Shown piece after piece: positions 42,368-50,593 of a stretch of 64,000 nt of DNA. The notes beneath the pieces are model-generated. The model had not been told where the DNA came from. It saw only the letters and a program-made list of their open reading frames with translations, and did not search any database. The translations under genes were made by a program, and so were the position numbers. Source of the DNA: Comamonas thiooxydans (GTDB lineage: Bacteria > Pseudomonadota > Gammaproteobacteria > Burkholderiales > Burkholderiaceae_C); NCBI RefSeq assembly GCF_000964545.1, contig NZ_BBVD01000004.1, positions 248,001-312,000 of the forward strand. Reading direction: 5' to 3'. How positions within the stretch are numbered: the first letter of the stretch is position 1; each line of letters opens with the position of its first letter.

Positions 42368-43528
42368 TCACACCCGGACCTTTCCGTCGCCCGTGAGCAT
42401 GGACAGCTCCACAAAACGCGGCTTGCCCGCCTGCGCACGGAAAGCGATGGGAAAGCCCGCAACCTGCTGGCCATTCATCGCCTCCAGTGCCGCCACCAGG
42501 CCATCGCGCTGCAGGCGACCTGCGGCAGAGGCAGATTTCAGCGCTTCGCTCACGACACGGGCAGCCAGATAGCCTTCCATGCTGGAGTAATCGGGCTGCA
42601 GCGAAGCGCCTCCTTTCTGCAGCGCGGCCTGAAACTCACGCGCCAGTGGATGCGAGGTCTTGAAGGGCGAGGGCACGACCTGGGTGACCACCACGCCCTC
42701 GGCCTCCTTGCCAAGGGCCTGCGCCAGTGCAGAAGTTCCCACGAACGACACGTTGTAGAACTGACCGCCATAGCCTGCCTGGCGTGCCGCTCGCACAAAG
42801 GCAGCGCTGGCCGCATAGGTGCCGACCTGCACGATGACATCGGCACCCAGCGGCACCAGAGTCTTGACGGCCTTGGCCACATCCTGGGAGTTGCGCTCCA
42901 CCGTCGCGGCCCCCACGGGTTTGAGGCCATGGCCTTGCAGCGCCTGCATCACCCCCTCGAGACCTGACTGACCATAGGCGTCGTTCTGATGAAACACCGC
43001 GATCTTCTTGAGGCCCAAAGAAACCAGCTGTCTGACCATGAGCGCGGTTTCATCGGCATAGGAGGCGCGCAGATTGAAGACCGTCTGGGCCAGCTTGGGA
43101 TCGCGCAGGCCGGCGCCCCCCGTCAGTGGAGCAATCAGCGGCAGCTTGGCCTTCTGCAGCAAAGGCAGTGACGCCATGCTGGTGGGCGTGCCCAGATAGC
43201 CAAACAAGGCCATCACATCATCGGCAATGAATTTTTGGGTATTGGCCACGCAGCGCTCTGGCTCATAGCCATCGTCCAGCGTGCGCAGCTCCACCTGGCA
43301 GCGGCCGATGCCGCCCTGGGCATTGAGCTGATCGAAATACAGCTTGGCGCCCTGCACAAACTGCATACCCAGCTGCGCTGAAGGACCGCTCAGCGCACAG
43401 GACTGCCCAAGCACAATGGGCCCGCTCGAATCCTGGGCATGACTTGCGCCGATCCAGCTCCCGGCTGCCACAGCTGCGCCAGCAGTCATGAATTGACGAC
43501 GATTCCACTCCACTCGCTTGTACTGCAT
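42368..43528 (-). CDS. Branched-chain-type (LivJ family) ABC substrate-binding protein
   Basis: The 386-residue protein begins with a twin-arginine-like leader (WNRRQFMTAGAAVAAGSWIG) and continues as a type I periplasmic binding protein: GPIVLGQSCALSGPSAQLG, GAKLYFDQLNAQGGIGRCQV, FGYLGTPTSMASLPLL, KKIAVFHQNDAYGQSGLEG. No permease or ATPase genes are adjacent, so it may feed a transporter elsewhere or act in sensing. It precedes the M20 amidohydrolase on the same strand. Confidence 0.86.
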   Translation of the reverse strand: MQYKRVEWNRRQFMTAGAAVAAGSWIGASHAQDSSGPIVLGQSCALSGPSAQLGMQFVQGAKLYFDQLNAQGGIGRCQVELRTLDDGYEPERCVANTQKFIADDVMALFGYLGTPTSMASLPLLQKAKLPLIAPLTGGAGLRDPKLAQTVFNLRASYADETALMVRQLVSLGLKKIAVFHQNDAYGQSGLEGVMQALQGHGLKPVGAATVERNSQDVAKAVKTLVPLGADVIVQVGTYAASAAFVRAARQAGYGGQFYNVSFVGTSALAQALGKEAEGVVVTQVVPSPFKTSHPLAREFQAALQKGGASLQPDYSSMEGYLAARVVSEALKSASAAGRLQRDGLVAALEAMNGQQVAGFPIAFRAQAGKPRFVELSMLTGDGKVRV

Positions 43529-43687
43529 TGCTCTTGATCTCTCTACGGGCTACTCATTGCTACGGGCTGGATCGGCCCGTTTCTGGGGTCTTGCATCTCA
43601 GGTTTCTTGACATGGATGCGCGCCGCATAATAGGCCCACAAAACGGTCTTCAGCCGCAAACCGGTCCAGATTTTTCGAGCCCACGAC

Positions 43688-45751
43688 ATGCCTCATATCG
43701 TTCAAGTACGCGGCGCCTGCCCGCATGACTGCCCGGACACCTGCGCTCTGGTCACCACGGTGATCGATGGCACGGCCACCAAGGTGCAAGGCAATGCAGA
43801 GCACGCTCACACGGGCGGCGTGCTCTGCGCCAAGGTCAGCAAGTACACCGAGCGCACCTACCACGCCGGGCGAGTACTGCAGCCGCTCAAGCGCAGCGGC
43901 CCCAAAGGCAGCGGCCAGTTCACCCCCGTGAGCTGGGAAGAAGCCCTGAGCGATATTGCCCAGCGCCTGCACGGGATTGCCCGGCGCGCGCCCGAAGCCA
44001 TACTGCCCTACAGCTATGCCGGCACCATGGGACTGGTGCAGAGCGAGAGCATGGACCGACGGTTTTTTCACCAGTTGGGCTCCAGCCTGCTGGATCGCAC
44101 CATCTGCGCCAGTGCCGGCAGCGAGGCGCTGACCGCTACCTATGGCGGCAAGCTGGGCATGCGTGTGGAGTTCTTTGCCGAAAGCAAGCTGATCCTGATC
44201 TGGGGCAGCAACAGCATTGCCAGCAATCTTCATTTCTGGCGCTATGCACAGGAAGCCAAGCGCCAGGGCGCCAAGCTGATCTGCATAGACCCGCGCAAGA
44301 GCGAGACCGCCGACAAATGCCAGGAACACCTGCAACTGCTGCCCGGCACCGATGCGGCACTGGCATTGGCGCTGATGCACGAGCTGATCGTGCACGACTG
44401 GCTGGACCACGACTACATCGCCCAACACACCCTCGGCTGGGAGGCACTCAGGGCCAGAGCATTGCAATGGCCACCCGAACGCGCGGCCAGTGTCTGTGGC
44501 CTGAGCGTGGAACAGATTCAGTCCTTGGCACGTGATTACGGCACGACCAGACCAGCGGCCATTCGCCTCAATTACGGTATGCAGCGGGCGCGCGGCGGCG
44601 GCAATGCCGTGCGCGCCGTGGCCTGTTTGCCGGCTCTTGCCGGCGCCTGGCGCCACCGTGCTGGCGGGCTGCTGCTGTCCGCCTCGGGGGTCTCGCCGTT
44701 CAAGCGCGCAGATCTGCAAATGCCCCAGCTGCTGGGCGAGCGTCGCCCACGCACGCTGAACATGAGCCAGATTGGCGATGTGCTGCTGCATGGGGGCGAT
44801 GCCGGCTTCGGCCCCAAGGTGGAAGCCGTCGTGGTCTATAACAGCAATCCCGTGGCGGTGGCGCCAGAGTCGGCCAAGGTGGCTGCGGGCTTTGCGCGCG
44901 AAGATCTGTTCACCGTGGTGCTTGAGCATTTCTTGACCGACACCGCAGACCATGCCGATTATGTGCTGCCCGCCACCACGCAGCTAGAGCATTGGGACGT
45001 CCACGGCAGCTACGGCCATACCGATGTGCTGCTGAATCGCCCCGCGATCGAGCCCCAGGGCCAGGCACGCAGCAACGCGCAGATCTTTCGCGATCTGGCC
45101 ATGCATATGGCCCGGCTGGACCCCGCTTTTGCTGCGGCATGTTTCTCGGAGTCCGACGAAGCTCTATGCCGTGCAGCAGTTACACATACTGCGATTGATT
45201 TCGACGACCTTCTGCAACGGGGCTTTGCCCATATTCCGCTGCCCGATGCGCCATTTGCCGAAGGTGGCTTTGCCACGCCTTCGGGCAAATGCGAATTCGA
45301 CAACCCAGCCCTGGCGCGGCTGGGCATCAACACCCTGCCCGACTACCTGCCCAATTACGAGCCGCCCACGGCCGCCTACCCGCTGGCCATGATCTCGCCG
45401 CCGGCACGCAACTTCCTCAACAGCAGCTTTGCCAATATAGCCAGTCTGTCCCGCATGGAAGAGCGCCCGCTGCTGGAGATGCACCCCGATGACGCAGCTG
45501 CGCGCGGCATTGCCGACGGTGACCGGTTACGCGTCTTCAACCAGCGCGGCGAGCATGTCTGCCACGCCGCCGTCAACGGCCGCGCTCGCGCCGGCGTGGT
45601 GGTGGGCCTGGGCATCTGGTGGCGCAAGCAGGGAGCCAACGGAACGAATGTGAACGAGCTGACGCATCAGCAGCTCACCGATATTGGCCGAGCGCCCTGC
45701 TTCTACGACTGCGCGGTACAGGTGGAAAAGTTCAAGGAGTTGTCAGCCTGA
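43688..45751 (+). CDS. Molybdopterin oxidoreductase, DMSO reductase superfamily
   Basis: The 687-residue protein holds the N-terminal [4Fe-4S] motif with Cys11, Cys15, Cys19 and Cys47 (CPHDCPDTCALV, GVLCAKVSKY) and the bis-MGD cofactor domains (WGSNSIASNLHFW, ICIDPRKSETADKCQEHLQL, VVVYNSNPVAVAPES, ADYVLPATTQLEHWD). It has no twin-arginine leader, so it is cytosolic. The molybdenum-ligand region reads RTICASAGSEAL, so the ligand may be Cys140 or a nearby Ser and the substrate is open. No chaperone, iron-sulfur or membrane subunit genes are adjacent: it is a stand-alone enzyme of unknown substrate. Confidence 0.85.
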   Translation: MPHIVQVRGACPHDCPDTCALVTTVIDGTATKVQGNAEHAHTGGVLCAKVSKYTERTYHAGRVLQPLKRSGPKGSGQFTPVSWEEALSDIAQRLHGIARRAPEAILPYSYAGTMGLVQSESMDRRFFHQLGSSLLDRTICASAGSEALTATYGGKLGMRVEFFAESKLILIWGSNSIASNLHFWRYAQEAKRQGAKLICIDPRKSETADKCQEHLQLLPGTDAALALALMHELIVHDWLDHDYIAQHTLGWEALRARALQWPPERAASVCGLSVEQIQSLARDYGTTRPAAIRLNYGMQRARGGGNAVRAVACLPALAGAWRHRAGGLLLSASGVSPFKRADLQMPQLLGERRPRTLNMSQIGDVLLHGGDAGFGPKVEAVVVYNSNPVAVAPESAKVAAGFAREDLFTVVLEHFLTDTADHADYVLPATTQLEHWDVHGSYGHTDVLLNRPAIEPQGQARSNAQIFRDLAMHMARLDPAFAAACFSESDEALCRAAVTHTAIDFDDLLQRGFAHIPLPDAPFAEGGFATPSGKCEFDNPALARLGINTLPDYLPNYEPPTAAYPLAMISPPARNFLNSSFANIASLSRMEERPLLEMHPDDAAARGIADGDRLRVFNQRGEHVCHAAVNGRARAGVVVGLGIWWRKQGANGTNVNELTHQQLTDIGRAPCFYDCAVQVEKFKELSA

Positions 45752-45895
45752 CACCGCTGCATTGTGGTTGACCATGAGCAGGGCCACGGCGCGAGCAACC
45801 ATAATGCAGACACTCAATGAATATGCGGCCGGGGTCTGAGCCTGTCAGAGCACACAGGTACAGCGCAGAGCCGCCCTGCTCTCGCGACATCATCT

Positions 45896-47506
45896 GTGAA
45901 GAAATCTCTCCCCTGGCACCGCCGGCTTGCGCCTAACCGGCTTGATTTGCGTCGACTGATCCTGGTCCTGACCATCTGCAGCGCGCTGATCCCGTTTCTC
46001 AACACCTTCTATGCCGGCTATCTGGTGCAGCGCCAGCAGCTGATAGACAACACGCTCGAAGGTCACCATGCCTATGCGACCAAGCTGGCGCAGAGCACGG
46101 ATGATTTTCTGCAGTCCGCCCTGCAGCAGCTGGAATACAGCGCCAATCTGATGGGCGCGCACATGGATGACGTGGACTATCTGGCCAAGGAGGCCACACG
46201 TCTGCGCCTGCAAACCAAGAGCTTCAACTCCGTCACCATCATCGACCCAACGGGCTATGTGCTGGCGACATCGCCCGAAACCCTGCAGATCAAGGGCAAG
46301 ACGCTGCAAAGCGCCGGAGTGACACAGACATTGAGCACTCGCGGGCCCGTCATCAGCCAGCCCTATATGTCCACGGCCGGCAACTACATCGTCTTTGTCT
46401 CGCAGCCCATTTTCGACCCTCAGGGCGAATTCCTGGGAGCGGTAGGCGGCAGCATCTACCTCAAGGAAGACAGCATCCTCGACACCCTGCTGGGCTCGCA
46501 CTTCTACCAGGATGGCACCTATGTCTATGTGGTGGACCAGAACAAGCACATCATCTATCACCCCGACAACCACCGTATCGGCGATCAGGTGATCAACAAC
46601 GATGTCATCAACGCCGTGATCCGAGGCGAGTCGGGTACGGCGCCAGTCGTCAACAGCAAGGGAGTGGAAATGCTGGCCGGCTATGCCGTCATCCATGCCT
46701 CGGGATGGGGCATTGTGGCCCAGCGCCCCAAGGCGGCCACGCTGGCCCCGCTCAACAAGCTGATGCGCTCCGTGCTCTACAAGACCCTGCCCATCGCCCT
46801 GCTGATGCTGGTGGTCATCTGGTGGAGCGCGCGCCGCATTGCCAGCCCGCTGCGCCAGCTCGCCAATGGCGCTCACGATATGGACAAGCCCGAGACGGCG
46901 CAGAACATCCAGGCCGTCAAGTCCTGGTACTTCGAGTCCTACGAACTCAAGAAAGCCATGCTCAAGGGCCTGGGCCTGCTGCAACGCAATATCACCAAGC
47001 TGCGCGAGGACGTGAACACCGATCCGTTGACCGGGCTGGGCAATCGCCGCCATCTGGAGGCAGCCATCAGCGCCTTTCAGACGCAAGCGCTGCCGTTCTC
47101 GGTGATTGCCATCGACATCGACCACTTCAAGCATATCAACGACGGTTTTGGCCACGACACAGGCGACGAGGTACTCAGACAGCTCGCACGCACCATGCGC
47201 GAGGTCTCGCGTGTCGATGACCTGCCCTGCCGCGTGGGTGGCGAGGAGTTTCTGCTGCTGCTGCCCGGCACGGGGCTGGAGGCCGCCGCCCATGCCGCCG
47301 AGCGCCTGCGTCAGCTGGTCGAGAAAATGGAGATACCGCCAGTGGGCCATATCACCATCTCGCTGGGCGTGGCCCACTGGCCCGACAGCGATCCCGATAT
47401 CAAGGCCGTCTTCCAGCAGGCCGATGCCATGCTCTATGCCGCCAAGCGGGGTGGACGCAATCGTGTCATGGTCAGTAAGGCCTGCGAGCCTCCCAGCGAG
47501 CTCTGA
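45896..47506 (+). CDS. Membrane-bound diguanylate cyclase with dCache-type sensor and GGDEF domain
   Basis: The 536-residue protein has a first membrane helix (ILVLTICSALIPFLNTFY, about residues 22-45), a periplasmic Cache-like sensor of about 240 residues (SVTIIDPTGYVLATSPE, SIYLKEDSILDTLLGS), a second helix (TLPIALLMLVVIWWSA) with HAMP-like linker, and a C-terminal GGDEF domain (DPLTGLGNRRHLE). The active site reads GGEEF and the inhibitory I-site RxxD is present as RVDD five residues upstream, so it should make c-di-GMP under product control. The start is GTG 45896. A 542-residue frame on the opposite strand is a shadow. Confidence 0.92.
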   Translation: MKKSLPWHRRLAPNRLDLRRLILVLTICSALIPFLNTFYAGYLVQRQQLIDNTLEGHHAYATKLAQSTDDFLQSALQQLEYSANLMGAHMDDVDYLAKEATRLRLQTKSFNSVTIIDPTGYVLATSPETLQIKGKTLQSAGVTQTLSTRGPVISQPYMSTAGNYIVFVSQPIFDPQGEFLGAVGGSIYLKEDSILDTLLGSHFYQDGTYVYVVDQNKHIIYHPDNHRIGDQVINNDVINAVIRGESGTAPVVNSKGVEMLAGYAVIHASGWGIVAQRPKAATLAPLNKLMRSVLYKTLPIALLMLVVIWWSARRIASPLRQLANGAHDMDKPETAQNIQAVKSWYFESYELKKAMLKGLGLLQRNITKLREDVNTDPLTGLGNRRHLEAAISAFQTQALPFSVIAIDIDHFKHINDGFGHDTGDEVLRQLARTMREVSRVDDLPCRVGGEEFLLLLPGTGLEAAAHAAERLRQLVEKMEIPPVGHITISLGVAHWPDSDPDIKAVFQQADAMLYAAKRGGRNRVMVSKACEPPSEL

Positions 47507-47542
47507 GCCCGGCAGCACCGTAGTTCCGCTCCCACACTCAAG

Positions 47543-47577
47543 GCGTATCCGCTGTCACAGCCGATACGCTTTTTTTG
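47543..47577 (+). terminator. Intrinsic terminator after the diguanylate cyclase
   Basis: GCGTATC-C-GCTG pairs with CAGC-C-GATACGC (one C:C mismatch) around a TCA loop, followed by eight T residues. Confidence 0.9.
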
Positions 47578-47732
47578 CAGCTTATTGTGTGACTCCGTTG
47601 CACCAATTTGGCCAATGACGCTTCAAATTAGTGAGCTTGCACCACAAGCGTTAAAAGGATTGAGCGCAAATTGATCTGAATTCCATAACAAGTAACTGAT
47701 TTCATTGAACTAATGCCTTGAGCCCTCTGACC

Positions 47733-47748
47733 TGGCACAGCTCTTGCT
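47733..47748 (+). promoter_or_regulatory. Sigma-54 promoter of the amine oxidase operon with NtrC-like upstream sites
   Basis: TGGCACA-GCTC-TTGCT matches the sigma-54 consensus; GG (47734-47735) and GC (47746-47747) are exactly 10 bases apart. Predicted transcript start is near 47759, 52 bp before ATG 47811. Upstream, TGCACCA occurs at 47599-47605 and 47638-47644 (about -115 to -160); the first is followed by ATT-TGG, as in the NtrC palindrome TGCACCA-N3-TGGTGCA. Confidence 0.75.
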
Positions 47749-47810
47749 GAAAACCCTTGCCCCGCAACCCCGGATGGACAGCGGAATACACAACAGCAAA
47801 GGAATTTCAG

Positions 47811-49406
47811 ATGCCAGAGCCAAGCAAGCATGTCAGTCGCAGACAACTGCTCTCGATGATCGGAAAGGTCGCGGGCGGCAGTGCCATGTACCAAGCCATG
47901 AGTTCACTGGGCTACGCCGCCGAGTCGCATTACAGCGGTCCGGTCAAGCTCGGCAACGCCAGACCTGGCGCGTCGGTTCTGGTGCTGGGCGCGGGCCTGG
48001 CAGGCATGGTGGCAGCCCACGAGTTGCGCGCGGCGGGTTACAAGGTGCAGTTGCTTGAATACCAGAGTCGCGCCGGCGGCCGCTGCTGGACGCTGCGCAG
48101 CGGCGATGAGTTCAGCGAACTCGACGGTACACGCCAGAAAGTGGGCTTTGCCAAGGGCAACTACTTCAACCCCGGCCCCTGGCGCGTGCCCTACCACCAC
48201 CATGCGATGCTGGACTACTACAAGCGCTTCGGCATCAAGCTCGAAGCCTTTAACCAGGTCAACTACAACGCCTATCTGCACAACAGCAAGGCCCTGGCTG
48301 GCAAGCCCCAGCGCTTTCGCCATGTGCAGACCGATGTCTACGGTCATGTGGCCGAGCTGCTGTCCAAGGCTACCAATCAGGGCGCGCTGGACCAGAGCGT
48401 CAGCCGGGAAGACAAGGAACGCCTGCTGGAGAGCCTCAAGGCCTGGGGCGTGCTGGACAAGGAGTACCGCTACCGCGCCAGCAATGCGGTCAGCGATTTC
48501 CGTGGCTACGACATCGACCCCGGCGGCGGCCTGATGGCGCAGGCCAAACCGTCGACGCCCATGGGCCTGCACGAGCTGCTCGAATCCAATTTGTGGCGCC
48601 AGATGGGCGTGGGTAATATCTACGAATTCCACAGCGCCATCTTCCAGCCCGAAGGCGGCATGGACATGCTGGCCCAGGCCATGGCGCGCGATCTGGGCTC
48701 GGCCATACGCTACAACGCCAAGGTCACCAAGATCGCCCAGAACGACAAGGGCGTGACCGTGGACTATGTGGACGCCCTCAAGCCCGGCGCCACACTGCAG
48801 GCCCGCGCCGACTGGTGCGTGTGCACGATTCCGCTGTCCATCCTGAGCCAGATCGAAGTGCAGGCCAGCAGCGCCATGCAAAACGCGATTGCTGCCGTGC
48901 CCTACGGCAGCTCCATGAAGGTCGGTCTGGAGTTCAAGCGCCGCTTCTGGGAAGAGGACGAGCGCATCTACGGCGGCATCAGCTACACCGATCTGCCGAT
49001 TCAGCAGATCTCCTACCCCTCCACCGGCTATATGGGCAACGGCCCCGCCGTGCTGCTGGGCGCCTATGCCTTCGAGAACTCCAACAGCTACCGCTTCTCC
49101 TCGCTCAAGCCGGCCGAGCGCATTCGTCTGGCGCTGGAGTACGGCGCGCAGATTCATCCGCAGTACAAGCAGGAGTTCCTCAACGGTGTGTCGGTAGCCT
49201 GGCATCGCATGCCCTGGATCAACGGCTGCTTCGGCAACTGGACCGATGCGCTGCGCGAGCAGCACTACAAGGATCTGGCCCAGATCGACGGTCGCCTAGT
49301 GCTCGCGGGCGAGCATGTCTCGTACATCCCCGCCTGGCAGGAAGGTGCCGTGCTGTCTTCGCTGGACGCCATCCAGCGTCTGCACGCCAAGGCCTCCAGC
49401 CTCTGA
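47811..49406 (+). CDS. Tat-exported flavin monoamine oxidase / amine dehydrogenase
   Basis: The 531-residue protein starts with a twin-arginine leader (SRRQLLSMIGKVAGGSAMYQ) and has the FAD-binding motif VLVLGAGLAGMVAAHELRAA with the GG motif SRAGGRCWTLR. The C-terminal FAD-pyrophosphate part GRLVLAGEHVSYIPAWQEGA completes the flavin amine oxidase fold (L-amino acid oxidase/MAO/NicA2 group). It oxidises an amine to an imine in the periplasm. A cytochrome c gene follows 30 bp on, which suggests that electrons pass to cytochrome c and not oxygen, as known for NicA2 and its CycN partner. AAAGGAATTTCAG precedes ATG 47811. Confidence 0.88.
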   Translation: MPEPSKHVSRRQLLSMIGKVAGGSAMYQAMSSLGYAAESHYSGPVKLGNARPGASVLVLGAGLAGMVAAHELRAAGYKVQLLEYQSRAGGRCWTLRSGDEFSELDGTRQKVGFAKGNYFNPGPWRVPYHHHAMLDYYKRFGIKLEAFNQVNYNAYLHNSKALAGKPQRFRHVQTDVYGHVAELLSKATNQGALDQSVSREDKERLLESLKAWGVLDKEYRYRASNAVSDFRGYDIDPGGGLMAQAKPSTPMGLHELLESNLWRQMGVGNIYEFHSAIFQPEGGMDMLAQAMARDLGSAIRYNAKVTKIAQNDKGVTVDYVDALKPGATLQARADWCVCTIPLSILSQIEVQASSAMQNAIAAVPYGSSMKVGLEFKRRFWEEDERIYGGISYTDLPIQQISYPSTGYMGNGPAVLLGAYAFENSNSYRFSSLKPAERIRLALEYGAQIHPQYKQEFLNGVSVAWHRMPWINGCFGNWTDALREQHYKDLAQIDGRLVLAGEHVSYIPAWQEGAVLSSLDAIQRLHAKASSL

Positions 49407-49436
49407 TCGCCCATGTCTGCAACAAGGAACTTCACC

Positions 49437-49934
49437 ATGCACACATTGCACCGTCTTTGCTCCGCTTTCGCCCTGGCCCTGGGTCTCTCCGGCGCCGTCC
49501 TGGCCCAATCACAGGGCATGAAAACCCAGGATGTGAAAAACCTGCAAACGCTGCAGTCTGCCGCCGTTCTTTCCATCTCGCCCGCCGATACCCAGGCGCT
49601 GATGCAGAACTTCTCTGCGGTCCGTCCACGCTTCAGCCAGAGCGGCGGAGAGACCCTGTACCAGGCCATCTGCCAGGGATGCCACATGGTCAAGGGCGAA
49701 GGCGCCAAGGGCGCCGGCTTCTACCCCGCGCTGGCCTCCAACCCCAAGCTGGCAGCCGCCGCCTACCCGACCTCGGTCGTCATGAACGGCCTGCACGGCA
49801 TGCCATCCTTTGCCAGCAAGCTGTCCGACGAGCAGATTGCCGACGTCGTGAACTATGTGCGCAGCAACTTCGGCAATCAGTACCCGGACAAGCTGTCTGC
49901 CGCCGACGTCAAACCCTTTCGCGTCACCCCATAA
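49437..49934 (+). CDS. Periplasmic c-type cytochrome, presumed electron acceptor of the amine oxidase
   Basis: The 165-residue protein has a Sec signal (FALALGLSGAVLA, cleavage after AQA-like sequence near residue 23) and one haem site CQGCH (Cys79, Cys82, His83), with Met122 in GLHGMPSF as probable sixth ligand. Residues 25-70 form an N-terminal extension before the cytochrome fold. AAGGAACTTCACC precedes ATG 49437; an earlier in-frame ATG at 49413 lacks a good site and would spoil the signal peptide. The gene is between the oxidase and the RidA lipoprotein, with short spacers. Confidence 0.9.
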   Translation: MHTLHRLCSAFALALGLSGAVLAQSQGMKTQDVKNLQTLQSAAVLSISPADTQALMQNFSAVRPRFSQSGGETLYQAICQGCHMVKGEGAKGAGFYPALASNPKLAAAAYPTSVVMNGLHGMPSFASKLSDEQIADVVNYVRSNFGNQYPDKLSAADVKPFRVTP

Positions 49935-49952
49935 ATCCATTCAGGAGATCAC

Positions 49953-50498
49953 ATGAACGTTCCATCCATCTTCAAGACCGCCACCACCGCCGCCCTGCTG
50001 GGCGCTGCAGTCCTGCTCACCGGCTGCGCAGCCACCACCTCCGGCGGTGGCGATGTCCTGCGTTACAAGACACCGGGCTCGACCTTTCCCATCGCCGCAG
50101 CCGTGGAAATTCCCACCGATGCCCGCACTGTCTACCTCTCGGGCAAGGTGCCGCCCGTGGTGGACAAATCCAAGCCCGCCACTGATCCTGCTGCCTATGG
50201 CGGCGACACTGAAGGCCAGACCATGGCCATCCTCAAGGGCCTGGAAGAGCAGCTCAAGAGCATGAATCTCGGCATGAGCGATGTGGTGAAGATGCAGGTC
50301 TTCCTGGTGGCCGACCCCGCCAAGGGCAACAAGATGGACTTTGCCGGCTTCATGCGTGGCTACACCCAGTTCTTTGGCACGGCTACCCAGCCCAACCTGC
50401 CCGCACGCTCGGCCTTCCAGATTGCAGCCCTGGCCAACCCGGCCTGGTATGTGGAAATCGAGGTCGTGGCAGTGCGTGCCGCCAAGCCCGCCAAGTAA
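49953..50498 (+). CDS. Lipoprotein RidA/YjgF family protein
   Basis: The 181-residue protein has a lipoprotein signal peptide (ATTAALLGAAVLLTGC, lipid-modified Cys25) and then a complete RidA domain: ARTVYLSGKVPPV, TMAILKGLEEQLKSMNLGMSDVVKMQVFLV, and NLPARSAFQIAALANPAWYVEIEVVAVR. Arg152 in PARS and Glu in VEIE correspond to the catalytic Arg and Glu of E. coli RidA, which hydrolyses reactive imines and enamines to ketones and ammonia. A membrane-anchored, periplasm-facing RidA next to a periplasmic amine oxidase fits hydrolysis of the imine made there. TCAGGAGATCAC precedes the ATG. Confidence 0.9.
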   Translation: MNVPSIFKTATTAALLGAAVLLTGCAATTSGGGDVLRYKTPGSTFPIAAAVEIPTDARTVYLSGKVPPVVDKSKPATDPAAYGGDTEGQTMAILKGLEEQLKSMNLGMSDVVKMQVFLVADPAKGNKMDFAGFMRGYTQFFGTATQPNLPARSAFQIAALANPAWYVEIEVVAVRAAKPAK

Positions 50499-50545
50499 GT
50501 GATGCACCGACCTCTGCTCCAGCCCCTGGAAAAATAAACCGGGTC

Positions 50546-50578
50546 GCATTCATCGCCTGTCCCGTCAGCGATGAATGC
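50546..50578. terminator. Hairpin between convergent RidA and MFS genes
   Basis: GCATTCATCGC pairs perfectly with GCGATGAATGC over 11 bp around an 11-base loop. There is no clear T-tract, so termination efficiency is uncertain. Confidence 0.6.
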
Positions 50579-50593
50579 CGATTCCAGCGCCGC

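Noticed and set aside
40973..42967. 664-codon plus-strand frame across the M20 and receptor genes
   Set aside because: Antisense shadow of two clear minus-strand genes.
43607..43631. TTGACA and CATAAT as a sigma-70 promoter for the molybdopterin oxidoreductase
   Set aside because: The spacer is only 13 bp, well short of the usual 16-18 bp.
45890..47518. 542-codon minus-strand frame opposite the diguanylate cyclase
   Set aside because: Shadow of a gene with intact sensor and GGDEF domains.
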